A stretch of DNA of 64,000 bases, from contig JARVGJ010000010.1 in assembly GCA_029762595.1 (NCBI GenBank), positions 19,218-83,217 on the forward strand, read 5' to 3'. Shown here piece by piece: positions 27,304-37,042 of the stretch; position 1 is the stretch's first letter; each line of letters starts with the position of its first letter. This stretch comes from Methanolobus sp. Its GTDB lineage: Archaea > Halobacteriota > Methanosarcinia > Methanosarcinales > Methanosarcinaceae. Under the pieces are notes generated by a model. The model saw only the letters and a list, made by a program, of their open reading frames with translations, was not told where the DNA came from and made no database searches. Made by a program: the position numbers and the translations under genes.

Positions 27304-27582
27304 TCAAACCCTGAAGAACAAAGAACAATGGCAGTTACCCTCTGTGTCGATCTCTTCATGATGGTAGATGCAGGGACAGATTATCTTGCGATCCAGTTCC
27401 GCATCACCGGTGCGCAGTCTGCAGGGACAGTATTGTTTCCCATATTCATGCTTGTTCCTGGCAAGGCCCTCAATTACCATCTGGAGCATTTCTTCATCCG
27501 GGTTAAGTATGAAACCTTTTTTCTTTGCATAATTTGATGCCCATTCATGCGTTTTTTCCATAATAGGTGCAAGTTCTGTCAT
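27304..27582 (-). CDS. Ferredoxin:thioredoxin reductase catalytic subunit-like
   Basis: A 92-residue protein with the FTR catalytic-chain pattern: CPCR (C52, C54), CPC (C69, C71) and CHC (C84, C86). In this family four cysteines hold a [4Fe-4S] cluster and two form the redox disulfide that reduces thioredoxin or glutaredoxin-like partners with ferredoxin electrons. Archaeal forms lack the variable chain. The ATG at 27582 has a perfect GGAGGT site. It leads the likely operon FTR, Fe-S protein, fwdB, fwdD. A TATA-like element (TTTTATACTT on this strand) lies near 27610-27620. Confidence 0.93.
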   Translation of the reverse strand: MTELAPIMEKTHEWASNYAKKKGFILNPDEEMLQMVIEGLARNKHEYGKQYCPCRLRTGDAELDRKIICPCIYHHEEIDTEGNCHCSLFFRV

Positions 27583-27739
27583 AAATGACCTCCGATATAG
27601 CATATTATAAGTATAAAAGAGATATTAAGGATATCATTATTTATCTATTTCCCACAACATCATAACAGTGCTTTCATCATCCGGGACCCGGATAAAAATG
27701 AGCATAAAAAAATTGGTCTGTAGGCAGATGCACGCCTGC

Positions 27740-28078
27740 TCAGACCATCTTTGTCTGCTCTGTCTGGCGTGGCACCTTTACTACAAGAAAACGAAAGACC
27801 CCATCACTTTCATTCATCAGTCTGTGAGGGATCTTTGCAGGACTGTCTACAAGCATGTCCTTTGTCACTGTTTGCTGCTCGTCGCCTATCTCAACGATCC
27901 CCTCACCCTCTAAGATGTAAAAGAAAACATCCACAGGTGTGGAATGCTTCTTCAGTGCATCCCCGGGACCAAGTTCCATGTGCATGACCTGGGCATGCTC
28001 GGTATCATAGAGCCTGTGCACGGTAACACCGTGCGGGTTGTCCTTTTTCTCTGCATCCTTATAACTTATAATTCTCAT
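27740..28078 (-). CDS. Single-domain cupin protein
   Basis: A 112-residue cupin. Motif 1 is degenerate relative to G(X)5HXH: the segment reads PGDALKKHSTPVDVFFYILEGEG, so one His and a later Glu are present. Motif 2 contains PAKIPHRLMNESD. A metal site is possible but incomplete. Function unknown. A strong AGAGGAGG ribosome-binding site lies upstream. It sits between hcp and the FTR gene on the same strand, suggesting a shared redox or stress context. Confidence 0.88.
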   Translation of the reverse strand: MRIISYKDAEKKDNPHGVTVHRLYDTEHAQVMHMELGPGDALKKHSTPVDVFFYILEGEGIVEIGDEQQTVTKDMLVDSPAKIPHRLMNESDGVFRFLVVKVPRQTEQTKMV

Positions 28079-28126
28079 CGCATTCCTCCTCTGGAAGATA
28101 TATTTATTCTGAATTTATCAAAATAT

Positions 28127-29812
28127 TTAAAGAAGGACTTTTAGGTCCTCCTCAACTGTGGAGTTTGGCCTGATATTGAAGTTCTCAACCAGTACATTGA
28201 GAACATTGGGTGAGACAAATGCCGGCAGTGTGGGACCAAGCATGATATTCCTGACACCAAGGCTTAGCAGTGCAAGGAGGACAAGGACGGCCTTTTGTTC
28301 ATACCACGCTATATTGTATACAACCGGCAGATCGTTTATGTCCTCAAGACCGAATGCTTCGGCAAGTTTCTGTGCGATCACTACCAGGGAGTAGCAGTCA
28401 TTACACTGGCCCGCATCGATGACCCTGGGTATCCCGCCAATGCCACCAAGTGCAAGTTTGTTGTAGCGGTATTTTGCACACCCTGCAGTGAGTATAACAC
28501 TATCTTGTGGAAGCGCCTCTGCAAAGTCTGTGTAGTAGTTTCTCTCCTTATGCCTGCCATCACAGCCTGCCATGACCACGAACTTCTTTATATGGCCTGC
28601 CTTGACCGCATCGACGATCTTATCTGCAACGGAGAGTGCAGACACATGTGCAAAGCCACCCATTATAGTGCCTTCCTCAAGCTTCTGTGGTGCATTGCAT
28701 GTCTTTGCCTGCTCAATGATCGCGGAGAAATCCTTGCCGCCATCCTCACTGGCATTAATGTGAGCCACACCGTCAAAGCCGACAACACCGGTGGTGTATA
28801 TGCGGTCGATGTATGTATCTTTCGGAGGGACTATACAGTTAGTGGTCATAAGTATGGGACCATTGAACTTCTCAAACTCCTCTTTCTGCTTCCACCATGA
28901 GCCACCATAATTGCCCACGAAGTTATCATATTTCTTAAACGCAGGATATGAATTTGCAGGAAGCATCTCCCCATGGGTATAGACATCCACACCAGTGTCC
29001 CTGGTCTGTTCAAGAAGCTGAGCAAGGTCATGCAGATCATGTCCGCTGATAAGTATTGCCGGATTATCCCTAACACCGATATTAACTGCAGTAGGCTCAG
29101 GATTGCCATAGGTAGTGGTGTTGGCCTTATCAAGCAGTGCCATGGTAGTTACACCAACTGAGCCACATTCCAGTACCATTGGGACCAGCTCATCAATACC
29201 CGTGTTATCGTCCATGGTTGCCAGGAGTGCCTTTTCCATAAAGGCCATGATCTTATCATCCTTATATCCAAGGACATTTGCGTGGTGGGCATATGCAGCC
29301 ATGCCTTTAAGACCATAGATGAGCAATTCCCTGAGGGAGCGGATGTCCTCGTTGTCTGTGGCCAGGACTCCGGTATCTATACTGTCCAGCGTCTGTGGAG
29401 TGACCTTGGCCATGACCGGTATATCCTCACCTGCATTGGGACTTGCACCAAGTAGCTTTTCCTTTATCCATCTGGGGAAAGAGGATCCTGAGTTCTCATT
29501 GATCACCTTTGCATCCATGAGTTTCTTCTTGATGCCGTCCTTGATCACAAAACCTTCGTTTATATAACGTTCAATGTCAGCCTTGCTGAAATTGGTATTC
29601 GTGACCGTGGCAAAAAGCCCGTCAAGGATAAACTCATCAGTCCTTGCATCGTCCAGGCCATTTGCCCTTGCTTTTGAATTGTAGAACGCGATACTCTTCA
29701 GGACATAGATAAGGTCATCCTGCAGGTCCGCAACATCAGCTTTCTTTCCACACACGCCGTTCTTAGTACAGGCAGTTCCATTTGAAGTTTCTTCACACTG
29801 ATAACAGTACAT
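28127..29812 (-). CDS. hcp: Hybrid-cluster protein (hydroxylamine reductase)
   Basis: A 561-residue Hcp. The N-terminal cubane cluster motif is CYQCEET, then [10 protein letters not shown]. The hybrid [4Fe-2S-2O] cluster region includes [27 protein letters not shown] and a C-terminal [11 protein letters not shown]. The protein reduces hydroxylamine or, as now held for E. coli, nitric oxide. The ATG at 29812 has GGTGA six bases upstream; an in-frame ATG at 29824 is too close to its candidate site. A 12-bp motif between TATA and start is shared with the hdrC promoter. A second copy lies at 57109-58728. Confidence 0.95.
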   Translation of the reverse strand: MYCYQCEETSNGTACTKNGVCGKKADVADLQDDLIYVLKSIAFYNSKARANGLDDARTDEFILDGLFATVTNTNFSKADIERYINEGFVIKDGIKKKLMDAKVINENSGSSFPRWIKEKLLGASPNAGEDIPVMAKVTPQTLDSIDTGVLATDNEDIRSLRELLIYGLKGMAAYAHHANVLGYKDDKIMAFMEKALLATMDDNTGIDELVPMVLECGSVGVTTMALLDKANTTTYGNPEPTAVNIGVRDNPAILISGHDLHDLAQLLEQTRDTGVDVYTHGEMLPANSYPAFKKYDNFVGNYGGSWWKQKEEFEKFNGPILMTTNCIVPPKDTYIDRIYTTGVVGFDGVAHINASEDGGKDFSAIIEQAKTCNAPQKLEEGTIMGGFAHVSALSVADKIVDAVKAGHIKKFVVMAGCDGRHKERNYYTDFAEALPQDSVILTAGCAKYRYNKLALGGIGGIPRVIDAGQCNDCYSLVVIAQKLAEAFGLEDINDLPVVYNIAWYEQKAVLVLLALLSLGVRNIMLGPTLPAFVSPNVLNVLVENFNIRPNSTVEEDLKVLL

Positions 29813-29860
29813 TCTATTCACCATGCTTCCTATATTTGATATCTTTTTGATACTGCTATA

Positions 29861-29882
29861 TTGTACATGATTGCATATAAGT
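29861..29882 (-). promoter_or_regulatory. hcp promoter with candidate operator
   Basis: On the minus strand a TATA element (TTATATGC, 29874-29881) is followed by AATCATGTACAA (29872-29861), which ends about 50 bp before the start codon. The same 12 bases lie in the same place in the hdrC promoter. Confidence 0.55.
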
Positions 29883-30037
29883 GGAAGAGTTTCCAGTTGG
29901 ATACTTGAAAATAAAAAGTGTTATTAATTTACAGGCCAAGAACTTAAAACGAAAATCCTTTTTATTGGTTTTTCGCCATCCATCCAAAACTATATCTTCA
30001 ACCAGGTCATCATTTCCTGCTGTAAGGAGCCATCTAT

Positions 30038-32392
30038 ATGCGAATCGGAGTATACATCTGCCATTGCGGGCTGAATATCGCACACACCATAAATGTCAGT
30101 TCACTGCAGGATAGGGTCAGCAAACTGGACGGGGTTGCAGTGGCAAAGGACATACAGTTCATGTGTTCCGATTCTGGTCAGGAATCAATTGTCACGGACA
30201 TTCAGGAACATGACCTGAACCATATACTTGTGGCGGCCTGTTCCCCGCATCTTCATGAACAGACATTCAAACGCGTTCTTGAAAAGGCAGGTCTCAATCC
30301 TTTCATGCTGGAAATGGTCAATATCCGTGAGCAGTGCTCCTGGGTGCACATGGAAGACCCTCAGATGGCAACCTGCAAGGCACTCGACCTTATAAGGATG
30401 GGTATAGCCAGGCTCAAACTGCTGGACCCGCTGCAGCTTAAAAAAGTTCCTGTGACAAAGGATGTGCTAATCATTGGCGGTGGTGTTGCGGGAATCGAGG
30501 CGGCTCTGACACTTGCCAGCTCAGGCCATAAGGTTCATATGGTGGAAAAGGAGCCCACGATCGGCGGGAAGATGGCACTGCTCAATGAGGTCTTTCCCAC
30601 CAATGACTGTTCCATCTGTGTGCTTGCACCCAAGATGACAGACGTGAACCAGCATCCCAACATCGATCTTATCACAATGGCAGAGGTAAAAGAAATAACA
30701 GGGCCCGTGGGGAACTTCCACGTTACAGTTGCCAGAAAACCCAGATACGTCATAGAGGACAGGTGCAAGGGCTGTGTGGATGAGTGCGGACGGGTCTGTC
30801 CGGTGGAAGTGCCAAACAGGTTCGATTACGGACTTGGGAAGACAAAGGCCATCAATATGCCAATCCCACAGGCTGTGCCCCAAATAGTTTACATCGATAG
30901 CGAGTACTGCGTTGGCTGCGGGCTGTGCAAACAGGCATGTCCCGCCGATGCGATAGACTATCACCAGCATGAGGAAACTATAGAATTCACTGTGGGTGCA
31001 GTCATCCTTGCAACCGGATACAGCCTCTTTGATGCCTCCCGCAAGCAGGAATATGGACATGGTATCTACCCGGACGTGGTAACGAACATGGAAATTGAGC
31101 GTCTGCTCAATGCCGCCGGTCCGACGCGGGGCAAAGTGCTTTGTCCTTCAACCAGGGAAATACCACAGAAAGTGTCTTTCATCCAGTGTGTCGGCTCCAG
31201 GGACGAACAGGTGGGTAATCCGTATTGTTCAAAGGTCTGCTGCATGGCCAGCATGAAAAATGCACAACTGCTCAGGGAACGTTATCCTGATATTGACATA
31301 AGCATCCATTACATCGACATACGTGCATCAGGAGAGATGTACGAGGAATATTACATACGTAGCCAGGAGATGGGCATCAACTTCATCCGGGGTAGGGTAG
31401 GTGAGATACTGCAGGATGGCCAGGGCAAACTTAACCTGCGTTATGAGGACACGCTCACCGGAGAGATCTTTGAGGAGCAAACAGACATGGTTGTCCTTGC
31501 AACGGGTATGGAATCCACAGCCGATGCTGCCAGACTATCCAGAGTGCTCAACCTCACAAGACGCGCCGACCGCTTCTTTTCAATAGCCCATCCAAAGATG
31601 CGGCCGGTAGATTCGCATGTGAAAGGAATATACATAGCAGGCTGCGCATCCGGTCCAAAAGAGATACAGGTATCCATTTCCCAGGGAAGTGCGGCTGCTG
31701 CCAAGGCGATGCAGCTGCTCTCGAAGGGTGAGCTGGAAATGGATCCGCTCAGTGCCCATGTCAACCCTGATAAATGCATAGGCTGCGGTATTTGCGTGGA
31801 CACATGCAAGTTCAATAAAATAAGCCTGATCGAGCGCAAGGCCGTGGTCGATGAACTCTCCTGCATGGGTTGCGGTGCCTGCAGTGCATCATGTCCTGCC
31901 GATGCAATATGGATGCGTAACAGCACCGATGAACAGATAATAGCCCAGATACATGCAGCCACAGAGGTCCGGTCGGAGTTCCCGCTCATTGTCGCATTTC
32001 TTTGTAACTGGTGCAGCTACACCTGTGCAGACCTTGCCGGCACATCACGCATACAATATCCCACCAATATCCGCGTGATCCGTGTCATGTGTGCCGGACG
32101 CGTGGATCCTTCATTTGTGCTCGAAGCACTTGAAAGCGGTGCTGATGGTGTGCTCGTTGCAGGATGCCGCCTGGGGGAGTGCCACTACATCTTTGCCAAT
32201 TATAATGCAAAACACAGAATGGAAACCCTGAAAGAAATACTGCATGACGTTGGTATCGATCCGGGGCGCCTTAAAGTGGAATGGATATCCGCCTCAGAAG
32301 GAGAAAGATTTGCAAACTCCATCGAGGACTTTGTAGGATACCTTGAAAAAATAGGCCCTATAGGTTCTGAGCTCAGGGAGGAAGAACTGTGA
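30038..32392 (+). CDS. hdrA2: HdrA-MvhD fusion (electron-bifurcating heterodisulfide reductase subunit)
   Basis: 784 residues. The N-terminal HdrA part has ICHCGLNIAHT, the FAD site [32 protein letters not shown], an inserted ferredoxin motif CKGCVDECGRVCPVEVPN, then CVGCGLCKQACP. Two further ferredoxin clusters (CIGCGICVDTCKFNK, CMGCGACSASCP) precede a C-terminal MvhD domain (FLCNWCSYTCADLAG, RVMCAGRVDP, GCRLGECHY). Such fusions are known from the ferredoxin- and F420-dependent HdrA2 of Methanosarcina. No hdrB or hdrC follows. Downstream is a polyferredoxin overlapping by GTGA. AAGGAG precedes the ATG. Confidence 0.95.
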   Translation: MRIGVYICHCGLNIAHTINVSSLQDRVSKLDGVAVAKDIQFMCSDSGQESIVTDIQEHDLNHILVAACSPHLHEQTFKRVLEKAGLNPFMLEMVNIREQCSWVHMEDPQMATCKALDLIRMGIARLKLLDPLQLKKVPVTKDVLIIGGGVAGIEAALTLASSGHKVHMVEKEPTIGGKMALLNEVFPTNDCSICVLAPKMTDVNQHPNIDLITMAEVKEITGPVGNFHVTVARKPRYVIEDRCKGCVDECGRVCPVEVPNRFDYGLGKTKAINMPIPQAVPQIVYIDSEYCVGCGLCKQACPADAIDYHQHEETIEFTVGAVILATGYSLFDASRKQEYGHGIYPDVVTNMEIERLLNAAGPTRGKVLCPSTREIPQKVSFIQCVGSRDEQVGNPYCSKVCCMASMKNAQLLRERYPDIDISIHYIDIRASGEMYEEYYIRSQEMGINFIRGRVGEILQDGQGKLNLRYEDTLTGEIFEEQTDMVVLATGMESTADAARLSRVLNLTRRADRFFSIAHPKMRPVDSHVKGIYIAGCASGPKEIQVSISQGSAAAAKAMQLLSKGELEMDPLSAHVNPDKCIGCGICVDTCKFNKISLIERKAVVDELSCMGCGACSASCPADAIWMRNSTDEQIIAQIHAATEVRSEFPLIVAFLCNWCSYTCADLAGTSRIQYPTNIRVIRVMCAGRVDPSFVLEALESGADGVLVAGCRLGECHYIFANYNAKHRMETLKEILHDVGIDPGRLKVEWISASEGERFANSIEDFVGYLEKIGPIGSELREEEL

Positions 32393-33684
32393 GCGATGAA
32401 TGCAGGAAGGATTCCCTATGTGTGGATAAGGACATGGATATTGAAGGCTCCCACTTCATCTATCGCCAGATCAGCAACAAGTCCGTCAGGCTACTGGACT
32501 ATGACTATAAAAGGTGCGTAGGCTGCGGTATATGTGTGGGGCTCTGTCCCACAAAAGCCCTTGAACTTGGACCCATGAAGGAGATCTCCACAGGACTGGA
32601 CGCACCACCTGTGATGATGGATCTTGAGAAGTGTACTTTCTGCTCCATGTGTGCCAATTTCTGCCCTGTGCATGCCTTTAGAATGAGCAGCGAAGGTGAA
32701 CTGCCGCAGAAGGAGGAGTTCCCGGGATATGACTCCTATGTGCTCATGAACGAGAAGTGCCTGCCCTGTGCACTCTGCCGGGCCGCATGTCCTGAGGATG
32801 CCATTGATGTGCAGTTCACTTTCCCGAAAAAAGAGCAGCTTGCCCCTTTTAAGGAAGGGTCTGAAGGTGAGATAGAGATAGATACCCAGAAGTGCAACTT
32901 CTGTGGCCTGTGTGCACAGTTCTGCGAGGCTTTCCTGCTGGTGGAGAAAGAAGCCACTCCAACCGACCTTCTCCCCTTTGAGCTGCTGCTGGTGGACGAG
33001 GACAAATGTGACTATTGTGTGATCTGCCAGGACCTGTGTCCCGAGGATGCCATTAAGGTAACCGGGGAAAAGAGAGGCGAAGCTCCTGAGATAGAAGGCA
33101 TACTCACTGTCGATGAAGAAAAGTGTACACGCTGTACCTGGTGCCAGGCTGTCTGTCCTTATGATGCGGTGGACATAAAAAAGCAATTCGAAGGGGAGCT
33201 TGTCCTTGTGGAAGCAAATGTAGATAAATGTGACCCTCAGGGATGTCATGGCTGTTTTAATGTGTGTCCCTCACATTTGTGGTACGTCCCGGAAAAAGGC
33301 GCAAAGATCGCTATCAAAGAAGATTACTGTACCTACTGTGGCGCATGTGTCAATGCATGCCCCAAGGACGTGATGAAGGTCTTGCGTACAAAAGTGAATC
33401 ACACAGACATTCCCGACTCTCCCTGGGCAGGCCAGTGGCGGGATGCGGTTGATTCCATGGTCACAGGAAAGAGACACATTCCTGATACTTCCAGGACCCT
33501 TGAAGTTGCAAAGGAAGAACACCGGGAAACTGTGGAAGTGGAACTGCCCCATGTTGACGGAAAACTGCTCAAACTTGCAAGGAAGCGCATTGAAAAGGCA
33601 AAACCACTGCTGAGCAATGTGAAAAAAAGGAAATCGTTTGAGTGCGGGGGTCCCGAAGAGGTAAATGAGATAACCGGGGACTGA
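32389..33684 (+). CDS. Polyferredoxin (FwdF/FmdF-like), eight cluster motifs
   Basis: 431 residues with eight ferredoxin-type motifs: CVGCGICVGLCP, CTFCSMCANFCP, CLPCALCRAACP, CNFCGLCAQFC, CDYCVICQDLCP, CTRCTWCQAVCP, CDPQGCHGCFNVCP and CTYCGACVNACP. This is the layout of FwdF/FmdF, the electron wire in formylmethanofuran dehydrogenase. The fourth lacks the usual Pro after its last Cys and the seventh has a longer first spacing. The C-terminal 100 residues are basic and cluster-free. The start is GTG, overlapping the HdrA-MvhD stop, with GGAGG upstream, so translation is coupled. It probably links HdrA2 to another redox partner such as FwdBD. Confidence 0.93.
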   Translation: MSDECRKDSLCVDKDMDIEGSHFIYRQISNKSVRLLDYDYKRCVGCGICVGLCPTKALELGPMKEISTGLDAPPVMMDLEKCTFCSMCANFCPVHAFRMSSEGELPQKEEFPGYDSYVLMNEKCLPCALCRAACPEDAIDVQFTFPKKEQLAPFKEGSEGEIEIDTQKCNFCGLCAQFCEAFLLVEKEATPTDLLPFELLLVDEDKCDYCVICQDLCPEDAIKVTGEKRGEAPEIEGILTVDEEKCTRCTWCQAVCPYDAVDIKKQFEGELVLVEANVDKCDPQGCHGCFNVCPSHLWYVPEKGAKIAIKEDYCTYCGACVNACPKDVMKVLRTKVNHTDIPDSPWAGQWRDAVDSMVTGKRHIPDTSRTLEVAKEEHRETVEVELPHVDGKLLKLARKRIEKAKPLLSNVKKRKSFECGGPEEVNEITGD

Positions 33685-33780
33685 AACAGGGATGATAAGG
33701 TACAAATACACATATCTGTCAGGTTATACCAAATCCTTCTATGAGACACTTATGGGAAGATGATATGCCTTTTAGACATA

Positions 33781-33969
33781 TCAGTGGCCCTGTGCATACT
33801 TTTCAGCAAGTATGGCTCTTTTCAGCTTGAACTGAACCCTTTGCCTGTCCCATTCATATTGTTCACCAAGGAACTTGATAAGTCTCTTCTTTGAAGCGCC
33901 TTTCAGTTCATTCTCAGCCATCAGCTCCTCAATAAAAGCTTTCTGCTCTTCCTTTTCCAGCTCGGGCAT
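33781..33969 (-). CDS. 62-residue charged protein at the end of the hdr-fdh-like operon
   Basis: Not recognised. A 62-residue, highly charged protein that looks all-helical: ELEKEEQKAFIEELMAENEL, a KGASKKRLIKFLGEQY turn, then DRQRVQFKLKRAILAEKYA. No cysteine is present, so it carries no cluster. Its ATG follows the stop of the FdhA-like gene with no gap and has GGAGGG upstream, so it is made in step with the complex. A small structural or assembly subunit is the likely role, by context only. Confidence 0.8.
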   Translation of the reverse strand: MPELEKEEQKAFIEELMAENELKGASKKRLIKFLGEQYEWDRQRVQFKLKRAILAEKYAQGH

Positions 33970-35460
33970 TCAGCATCCCTCCAGGGATATGATGGTGTTA
34001 GGTCCTGTCGCCACAGGTATCTTCTTTGCGGTCATAATCATACCTCCGGGAATATTCTCTACCCTGTATCTCATTTTCATTTTTCCATTCTCACTGCCAA
34101 GGACGACCATTCCGCCTTTTTTAAGGCCTAGCTTCTTAACAAGCTTCCTGTCTATGAGGACAAAGTCATTATCATCCTTCTGGTCAAACCACATGAACGG
34201 ATTATAGAGATACTTCAACTGATACATACCCTCCGGGACGGAAGAGCCTGCATTATCCACATCAACAGAACCACATTCCATCTGTTCCGCCTTATCTGCG
34301 GTAACGTCCCCGACGTCAGTTCCAGGATCCCCGATACTTTTCATGAATATATAATGCAGCTGCTGGTAATCGAAACGTTTACCTCCCAGCTCACCATTGA
34401 GCAGGGACATAGCATCAATACCTGCCACACCGCTGCCGCTGTTCTCCTGAAGCCGGCCTTCAACGTTCATGAAAGTGCCCGCTTTCATGTAAACAGGTTC
34501 TGTGGCGATGACCACATCTGCCAGTTCAGTGACAGGACTTGCACGTGAGCTGATAACTATCAGGTTATCAAGCTTCTTCAGGGTCTCAACAGCAGCCGCA
34601 GCATCCGGCATAAGCTCCACCGGATCACTATCAAGGGTTACAAGGGTCCTGATATTGCCAGCTTCTATGTCCTCCATTATCTGTGCAAGGGCCATCATGC
34701 TGCCGTTTGCCTTTAAAGCAAGGTTCACACCTGTGCTGTTAATGAAAGGCTGCATAAAGTGGATCTTTGCTCCGCAGCGACCGGCAAGGTCCAAAAGCTG
34801 TTTTACATGTACAGGATCTGAATTGGGATGAATATCAGCAACTATCAGGGACTTATCATCAAGTCCCAGTTCATCGTAGCGATCAGGTCCGATGTCAAGT
34901 GTCTCATCAGCAAGGTGCAGCTCCTTTGTTCCGACAGCTACGATCCCTGCACCGTTCCTTTTGGCTGCAAGCAGTCTCCTGACAATGAGAGGATACTGTA
35001 CATAAGGGTCCAGGAAAAGGGCAATTCTCTTTGCCTTTTCCATTTCATCCAAAGAGATGCCCTCCGGATATGAACCGCATTTAGAAGTGATCTGTGAAGG
35101 AAGCGGAAAAACACCTGTATCTACTCTGGTACCCAGTGTTTCGGCAATCCTGCAAAAGGCCATGTGCTCTTCGCTGGTCGTGTTCCCCACAGAGAGCATG
35201 GTCACACTGTCGGCATCCGCCATCCTGTGGGCGGCAGCCTTTATAGCATCCTCAATATCTGCTTTGCTACCTGTTACCATGGTCCTGGCTTTAGAATAAT
35301 GATATGGCACCTTCATCCCGAACCTGCAGAGCTTCCCAAGATTTGCGGGGCTGCTCTTCATGAAATCAACGCTGGTATTACCCTCCGGGTCCTCCCTGAT
35401 GTAAAGACCACAGCCAACTCCACAGCCCGGACAGAATGTCTGGTATATCTCTTCTTTCAT
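33970..35460 (-). CDS. FdhA/FwdB-like molybdopterin protein lacking the metal-ligand Cys
   Basis: 496 residues. The N-terminal cluster motif CPGCGVGCGLY (C10, C13, C17) and C45 in KLCRFGMK match FdhA-type oxidoreductases, as does the C-terminal pterin-binding domain (DRKLVKKLGLKKGGMVVLGS). The family is usually near 680 residues, so this is short. Where FdhA has Cys or Sec before HGP, and FwdB has FCQGP, this protein reads VFPLPS (about 117-122), so the Mo/W ligand is absent. It probably binds a cluster and perhaps a pterin but lacks formate chemistry. ATGA overlap with fdhB upstream. Its closest role may be an electron-transfer subunit. Confidence 0.85.
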   Translation of the reverse strand: MKEEIYQTFCPGCGVGCGLYIREDPEGNTSVDFMKSSPANLGKLCRFGMKVPYHYSKARTMVTGSKADIEDAIKAAAHRMADADSVTMLSVGNTTSEEHMAFCRIAETLGTRVDTGVFPLPSQITSKCGSYPEGISLDEMEKAKRIALFLDPYVQYPLIVRRLLAAKRNGAGIVAVGTKELHLADETLDIGPDRYDELGLDDKSLIVADIHPNSDPVHVKQLLDLAGRCGAKIHFMQPFINSTGVNLALKANGSMMALAQIMEDIEAGNIRTLVTLDSDPVELMPDAAAAVETLKKLDNLIVISSRASPVTELADVVIATEPVYMKAGTFMNVEGRLQENSGSGVAGIDAMSLLNGELGGKRFDYQQLHYIFMKSIGDPGTDVGDVTADKAEQMECGSVDVDNAGSSVPEGMYQLKYLYNPFMWFDQKDDNDFVLIDRKLVKKLGLKKGGMVVLGSENGKMKMRYRVENIPGGMIMTAKKIPVATGPNTIISLEGC

Positions 35461-36608
35461 TTGAGCATCACCTCCAAAAATGGTGGTCTTTCAAGTGTCA
35501 TTCCTGCTTTGTAATTGTGTTTTTTCTGGGCAGGGTCGGCAAAACGCCTGAATATGGATGTTACGGGTATGTCAACCGGACAGACATCTGAGCACTGCCC
35601 GCAACCTATACAGCTGTCCGAAAGATGAAGGAGACGTACCATGTGATACATGCTCATCTTATAATCATCCGCCAGGCTGTGGTACATTGTGCACTTTGAA
35701 TCCTCATCACATGTACATACGGGACATGCCTCTTTACATGCTCCGCAATCGATACAGTCTGCAAATTGTTCCATATAATAATTGATACGTTGCTCTTCTG
35801 GTATTTCCGTGAATACCCTTGCTGACCATTTCTCACCAAGAGAGAGCATGGCACTGTTCACTTTTTCCCTGATGGCTATTGACTGCTCACCTGCAGGCTC
35901 TATCTGGACATAACCGGATTCAATTGCATTTTCCAGTAAACGCACTCCTTTTCCGTTCATAACCTCGCAGAATGTTGCATTTCCTGCAAGTTCACCGATA
36001 ACACCCCAGTTACCACACGCAAGGTCTGCATTCACCGGTATCTTCACATCACAGTAACGACAGCTTTCGCGTCTGCCATATCCTGCATCTTCAAGGTCAT
36101 CAATGGGTATTGCCTTCTCTTCCCCGTCCTTTGTCCTGAAGAAAAGCTTGCCTTTATCTATTTTCTCACCCACCACGTCTTCAGGGTCTATTTCATACAT
36201 CCTGACCAGCATTTCCCTCGTCAGCACAGGATGCATGGTTCCCCCGCAATTGAGACCGATTATGAACGTATTATCAATATCTATCTCATTACGCTTGGCC
36301 TGCTCAAAAACCGCCCTTACATCACATGGTTTTCCCGGCATTGCAACCTTCCTGCCAGCTGCATACTTTGCCAGATTGACAGGTACTGTGTGCATACTGC
36401 CGGCGGATGCAAGCACTTCATCCACATCATCGGTGATCACAGGGACTGCCTCATACTCATTGATATGCCTGAGCACGATAACGCTGTCCACCAGACCCCT
36501 TTCAAGTGCAGCAGCAAGTATTGCTGTGACCATACCTCCGGAAGCTCCCCTGTTGCGTATTCCAGGATCTGTGGCATATCCCAGTACTTTGTCTCCAATC
36601 TCTACCAT
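35457..36608 (-). CDS. fdhB: FdhB/FrhB family F420-dependent subunit
   Basis: A 383-residue flavoprotein that exchanges electrons with coenzyme F420. The FrhB-type core shows [36 protein letters not shown] and [22 protein letters not shown]. The C-terminal part carries two ferredoxin clusters, [14 protein letters not shown] and [16 protein letters not shown], as in FdhB. In the present operon it would link F420H2 to the HdrA flavin. It begins directly after the mvhD stop with GGAGTGA upstream and overlaps the next gene by ATGA. Confidence 0.92.
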   Translation of the reverse strand: MVEIGDKVLGYATDPGIRNRGASGGMVTAILAAALERGLVDSVIVLRHINEYEAVPVITDDVDEVLASAGSMHTVPVNLAKYAAGRKVAMPGKPCDVRAVFEQAKRNEIDIDNTFIIGLNCGGTMHPVLTREMLVRMYEIDPEDVVGEKIDKGKLFFRTKDGEEKAIPIDDLEDAGYGRRESCRYCDVKIPVNADLACGNWGVIGELAGNATFCEVMNGKGVRLLENAIESGYVQIEPAGEQSIAIREKVNSAMLSLGEKWSARVFTEIPEEQRINYYMEQFADCIDCGACKEACPVCTCDEDSKCTMYHSLADDYKMSMYHMVRLLHLSDSCIGCGQCSDVCPVDIPVTSIFRRFADPAQKKHNYKAGMTLERPPFLEVMLK

Positions 36609-37040
36609 CTAGTTCACTCCTTCAGGCTTCAGAGGACTTGGACCTATCTTTTTTATCTGCTCGGTCACATCCCTTACAAAGTTTGCGAACTTCTCCCCCT
36701 CACTTGCGCTTATCCAGTTAAGATGAAGCCTCTCAGGTTCCAGTCCCATCTCCTTTACCATCTCCTCAAGGAACTGGTGCCGGACCTGGGTCTTGTAGTT
36801 GCCGTTAACATAATGACAATCACCGATGTGACATCCTGTGACAAGCACAGCATCCGCACCTTCAAGGAATGCATTGAAAACATGCAAAGGGTCGATACGC
36901 CCTGAACACATTACACGGATTACCCTGAGTGATGAGGGTTGCTGGAAACGTCCCATACCTGCAGTATCCGCGCCACCATAGCTGCACCAGTTGCAGCAGA
37001 ATGCGACTATCTTGGGTTCCCATTCTCTATTATCTGCCAT
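36609..37040 (-). CDS. mvhD: MvhD-type Fe-S subunit
   Basis: A 143-residue [2Fe-2S] protein that passes electrons to HdrA. Cysteines lie in [26 protein letters not shown] and [13 protein letters not shown], the standard MvhD pattern. It is a separate protein here, whereas it is fused to HdrA in the plus-strand gene at 30038. A GAGGAGG site inside the end of hdrA and a 2-bp gap show tight coupling. The stop is TAG. Confidence 0.95.
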   Translation of the reverse strand: MADNREWEPKIVAFCCNWCSYGGADTAGMGRFQQPSSLRVIRVMCSGRIDPLHVFNAFLEGADAVLVTGCHIGDCHYVNGNYKTQVRHQFLEEMVKEMGLEPERLHLNWISASEGEKFANFVRDVTEQIKKIGPSPLKPEGVN

Positions 37041-37042
37041 TC

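Noticed and set aside
32491..33249. 252-codon minus-strand frame inside the polyferredoxin gene
   Set aside because: It mirrors the regular cysteine codons of the polyferredoxin; no start signal and no domain pattern.
33970..35460. Selenocysteine (in-frame TGA) as metal ligand of the FdhA-like protein
   Set aside because: The frame has no internal TGA and the ligand position is covered by VFPLPS.
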